From Serinus canaria (taxonomy: Eukaryota > Chordata > Aves > Passeriformes > Fringillidae), in assembly GCF_022539315.1 (NCBI RefSeq), contig NC_066316.1:33171245-33235244 (forward strand): a stretch of DNA of 64,000 bases, in the 5' to 3' direction. Shown here piece after piece: positions 60,702 to 64,000 of this stretch. The notes under the pieces were generated by a model that had not been told where the DNA came from, made no database searches, and saw nothing but the letters and a program-made list of their open reading frames with translations. The position numbers and the translations under genes are program-made. How positions within the stretch are numbered: position 1 is the stretch's first letter; the number at the start of each line of letters is the position of its first letter.

Positions 60702-60872
60702 CTGACTCCTTCATGGGACACAGCGCGCACTGCATGCCCCAGGCCTCCCCGTACAGGCAGCAGCACTCCGTGTACGTCGTCTGCTTTCCAACCAGCGGCC
60801 GACTACAGACAAAATCGTCACTCAGGTGCTGCCAGCAAAGGTCCTGGTAGACCTCAGCTTCTTCAGTTTGTT
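60702..60872 (-). CDS. LTBP1: LTBP1 exon: third TB (8-cysteine) domain
   Basis: This 171-nt phase 1-1 exon encodes (E)QTEEAEVYQDLCWQHLSDD, then FVCSRPLVGKQTTYTECCCL and YGEAWGMQCALCPMKES. The CCC triplet with flanking cysteines (LCW, VCS, QC, LC) is the hallmark of TB/8-Cys domains found only in LTBPs and fibrillins; the eighth cysteine comes from the next exon. The acceptor is CTTCTCCATCAG and the donor GTAAGG. This is the C-terminal TB domain, not the LAP-binding one, and lacks the extra features that allow TGF-beta propeptide attachment in the second TB domain (family knowledge). The local sequence is unusually CpG-rich. Confidence 0.97.
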
Positions 60873-63162
60873 CTGATGGAGAAGACAGGATTAGGTCATC
60901 ATCACAGCAATATTATTTAAACAAGACACTGGAACAATGATAAATTTTGTAAATTTAGATTAGAAACATAGCTTTACAGACTTTGCTTAATACAAATTTT
61001 AGCTTAGAAGTCATGATCTTTTTTAAGTGCCTGAAGTGGCTCATCCCTTGAATGTTCAGCTTTGGAAAAATCTTAAAAGGTTCTAAGTTGTCACATTAGG
61101 CCAATTTAAAAGCACATTGTGTTGGATAACCAAAAACCAGATCTTTCTAAATCATAGTCATTGCTGAACACTTAACAGGGATTCAGCTCTGCTCCCATGG
61201 AAGTTAACAGAGCTGGACAAAAAACAGCATTGGGACAGAGGTGAATGTTTGGGGAACCCAATCCACACAATAGATCTTTAAAAGTTGTTATTTTGCTTTT
61301 CTTATATTGCAACCAATGCATCTGAAAGAACTTTTACAACTAGGGCAGAGCTGAACAAAGATCTTACATGGTCTCCCTGGGAGACTGGACAAATACTTGG
61401 AAGAGAGAGTCCCATTAACTAAACAGACAAACTACATCAGTCTCAGGAAATCCCCTGAGCTGAAAATAGCTGGAGGCTGAGAGAGTGCTGGGGAGGGTGA
61501 AGAGAAGTATTGTTTATCTGCCCTCCTGGTCTCCAATCATCCACTTACAGCTATTGTTAAAGACAGAACACTGCTGTGAACTACTGTTGCATTCTTATGA
61601 ACATTAACAAAAATCTGTATTTTTGTCAAGGCTGGAATATTTCAGAGGCACAATAGTTTTGACACAGATCTCAGAAGAAACCATGCCCGCTCCCAGCAAG
61701 TTCTGATCACTGCTGATCAGGAAAGGAACTGTAAACTTAATCTTTCACTTGGAATGTAAAAATCTCAGCACAATCGTTTTGTGAAGACATCTGCAAGGTT
61801 TTGATTTTGTGCCAACACAGAGTGAAAAATAAGTGTTGCCACAAACCAAGGTTCTGTTTTGTCTGTGCACATCCATTTACTGCATTTTTACATTATGCAT
61901 GGGTGAGTACAGAACCAAAAACTCACTCACGAGCAAAACTGAGTTCTGAAAACATGAAGGTGATCACAGCTTAGATACCTATTCTACTAAGAGCTTGCCA
62001 GAATATGCAGTGAAAAGCAGCAGTGGCTCTCTGCAACTGACTCCAAATTCTGCTGGCAGCAAAAGAACCAGCCTGCTCCCACTCACTCTGTGTGAGGGGA
62101 CATTGCCAGTAGCAATACAAGGCTTGAGTGCTCTGTGCTGGCTGAGATGATCACTGCTGTGTCAGCTGAATGTCTCATGGCAGAAGACCCTCTGGGCTCT
62201 TGCATTCTCTTCACATCCTAGATGAACCCAAAGCACAATCCTGCTCTTGGTTTGTTTAACTGAAGATTGAACAAAAGAAATGCTGTGGTTCTTTCACAGT
62301 TCCACACAACAGGGTGACCGCATTGCTCCTCAAAATATCAGCCTTACAATTTGGTGTGACTAAAGTAGGCATTCAGTCTGTATTTCCATTTCCTTTTACA
62401 GACGCATCTCAGGCAAATTCACTGCAAGCTGCAGGAACCAGAGGTCTGGATTTATGGCTATACAGTGCCAGCACTAAATCAAACCCATTGTAACACTTCT
62501 TTCGAAGACATGAGTGGCATAGACAAAGCTGTGCAGACTGCATAATGCTCTGGATTTCTGAGACGTTTCCAAGAATCTCATATATATCTAACATTTTTTT
62601 CTGAAATAAGTGTCTACTGAAATTAAAAGCACATACAAAAATGTTACTTTAACAGTGACGTTGTAGCCCACAGCTTGAAACTGTGAGCTCAATGTACCTT
62701 CAAAGTAAATCAGTTGAAAGCACACATACAATTTTAGCTATTTCCTCCTATATCCTGTCATTCCTGTTTTTATTTTACTTTGGTAGGACTGAATCTCGAG
62801 ACTTAGCCTGCAGCCAAACCCCAGCCTTACTGAGACAGCAAGCAGGCTGTGCCTCATTACCTACAAGGCTGGACAAGGCAGACGCAGAGCTGGTGAACTG
62901 GCTGAAGACTTCTCAGCCCGAGCCTAATCTCACAATACTTCCAGCAATGTCCTGTCTGTATGGGCAAAGTGGAGCACTGTGGAGTCCTACATCTCGGTGC
63001 CTTCTGGATCAACAGATGACGGTCCAAGCATTGCCTTCCAAAATCCTCGAGAAGAGCAGGCTCATCCAAGGATGACCTAAGCTTAGACCTCGGGTCTGTA
63101 GCCATGTCAGCACCACCTCGTAGAGGTGTACTCACTTCAGTAATATGTATAATGGATCATAC
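60873..63162 (-). other. LTBP1: LTBP1 intron
   Basis: A 2290-bp intron. The 130-codon plus-strand frame at 62683-63075 is antisense to the gene and unrecognised. No repeat identified. Confidence 0.85.
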
Positions 63163-63303
63163 CACTTGAATCTGCTGGTCTGATGCATCGCTTTTCTGTT
63201 GCGTCCAAAACCATTGGGTGTGTACAGAAACAGTTGTAAGATCCTTCTGTGTTAATGCACTGGCCATCAATACAGCTGTTTGGGTCCTGACATTCATCCG
63301 TGT
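63163..63303 (-). CDS. LTBP1: LTBP1 exon: calcium-binding EGF-like domain before the third TB domain
   Basis: This 141-nt phase 1-1 exon encodes (D)TDECQDPNSCIDGQCINTE, then GSYNCFCTHPMVLDATEKRC and IRPADSS. The D-T-D-E-C opening and C-I-N-T-E-G-S-Y-N-C segment are the calcium-binding and Asx-hydroxylation signatures; six cysteines are present. The acceptor ends TTTAAAG, an AG preceded by a short, not very pyrimidine-rich tract (TTTCCTTCCATTTTAAAG). The donor is GTATGA, weaker than those of the other exons. The sequence matches mammalian LTBP1 almost residue for residue. The exon joins the TB exon as AGT G|AA CAA. The 5' continuation lies beyond the right edge. Confidence 0.95.
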
Positions 63304-64000
63304 CTTTAAAATGGAAGGAAATGTATCAAGGAAAGCCAGCACAAAGTATTTGCATTGTGTTAATCTATGTTTCTATTTTCCTATATTAGAGGAGCAGACT
63401 TCCCTGCATGTCCTTCTGTAAATTACCACAAATACCCATTGCTGGCAAAAAAAAATCCTGCCTGTGCCCATGGAGAAGGACAGACCTCTGATGGATGCTG
63501 ACCTCTGATCCTTAAGTCTTAGGGAGCTAGTACAGAGAAGTACTAGGGAGGCTAAAGAGGCTTGTTGGAGGGGTTGCAGTGCCAGGAATACTCTGCACCC
63601 AGTAAAGCTGCCACTGTTTCCCACATTCGTCTCCCTTTAGGACAATACCCGCAGGCATTAGAGGTGGGCATACTCTTAGAGATTTCTCGTGAGCATGTCA
63701 GAAGAAGGGATCACCTTATCTAGCCATGGTATTATTTTTCTTAGTTTGTCTTGGAAAGCAAAAGCTGAAATTTAGCTCAAAGGGAAGAGCAGGCCACTTC
63801 AGATAAATTACATTTAGTCAGCTAAAATCCCACCCTTTGTAAAGAATAATCATAGCATCCCACGGTAAAAGGCTCTCTTATAGCAGTTGCAAAAATTGCT
63901 TCCTTTCATTATGCTATTCTGCACATTATACATGGTCTCTGTTTACAAAGCAAAAGCCAGGGTCATGGTCATAAGTAATTTTCAGTTTTCACCAGAACCA
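63304..64000 (-). other. LTBP1: LTBP1 intron (partial)
   Basis: Non-coding sequence upstream of the EGF-like exon. No further EGF-like exon could be recognised before the window ends; the open frames in this stretch have no cysteine pattern. Confidence 0.8.

Larger units (their letters stand above)
44950..64000 (-). other. LTBP1: LTBP1 gene body, 3' part (runs off right edge)
   Basis: LTBP1 is a secreted extracellular-matrix glycoprotein. It binds the latency-associated peptide of TGF-beta covalently through an upstream TB domain and anchors the latent complex to fibrillin microfibrils, partly through its C-terminal region. Five exons are visible, separated by introns of 2290, 9923, 3286 and 1233 bp. 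All junctions are phase 1 and the joined frame is open from 63303 to the stop. Together they encode EGF-like, TB, linker, EGF-like and EGF-like modules. Upstream exons, including the LAP-binding TB domain and the N-terminal region, lie outside the window. Confidence 0.95.

Overview
This is vertebrate nuclear DNA, most likely from a songbird. Coding content is sparse and split into short exons by long introns. There are several fragments of CR1 LINEs (the main avian retrotransposon family), a (GAATA)n microsatellite beside a CR1-type tail, and a solo LTR resembling endogenous retrovirus LTRs common in passerines. No bacterial-type genes, operons or CRISPR arrays are present. Most open reading frames here are chance or repeat-derived.

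Two real genes are supported, both on the minus strand. At the right, five exons encode the C-terminal part of LTBP1 (latent TGF-beta binding protein 1): 63163-63303, 60702-60872, 50656-50778, 47220-47369 and a terminal exon whose coding part is 45817-45986. They join in frame, all through phase-1 junctions, and encode a calcium-binding EGF-like module, a TB (8-cysteine) domain, an acidic linker, two EGF-like modules and the natural C-terminus. The probable 3' UTR runs to a poly(A) signal at 44970-44975. The 5' part of the gene lies beyond the right edge. At the left, 1180-1372 is the first coding exon of RASGRP3 (a Ras/Rap exchange factor), with 123 nt of 5' UTR and the first 23 codons. The rest of that gene lies beyond the left edge.

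The tandem order LTBP1 then RASGRP3 matches the arrangement in human and chicken as I recall it. The roughly 43.6 kb between the LTBP1 poly(A) site and the RASGRP3 exon should hold the RASGRP3 promoter, untranslated first exon(s) and introns. The best candidate promoter is a CpG-enriched stretch near 37.6-38.15 kb with E2F-type motifs at and near it. Otherwise this interval holds CR1 relics, simple repeats and unique non-coding sequence.

I found no convincing undescribed system. The points most worth a second look are a sense-oriented solo LTR carrying poly(A) signals about 180 bp beyond the LTBP1 TB-domain exon, CpG enrichment and a hairpin at that same exon, a tRNA-like SINE relic with well-preserved A and B boxes, and the candidate RASGRP3 promoter.
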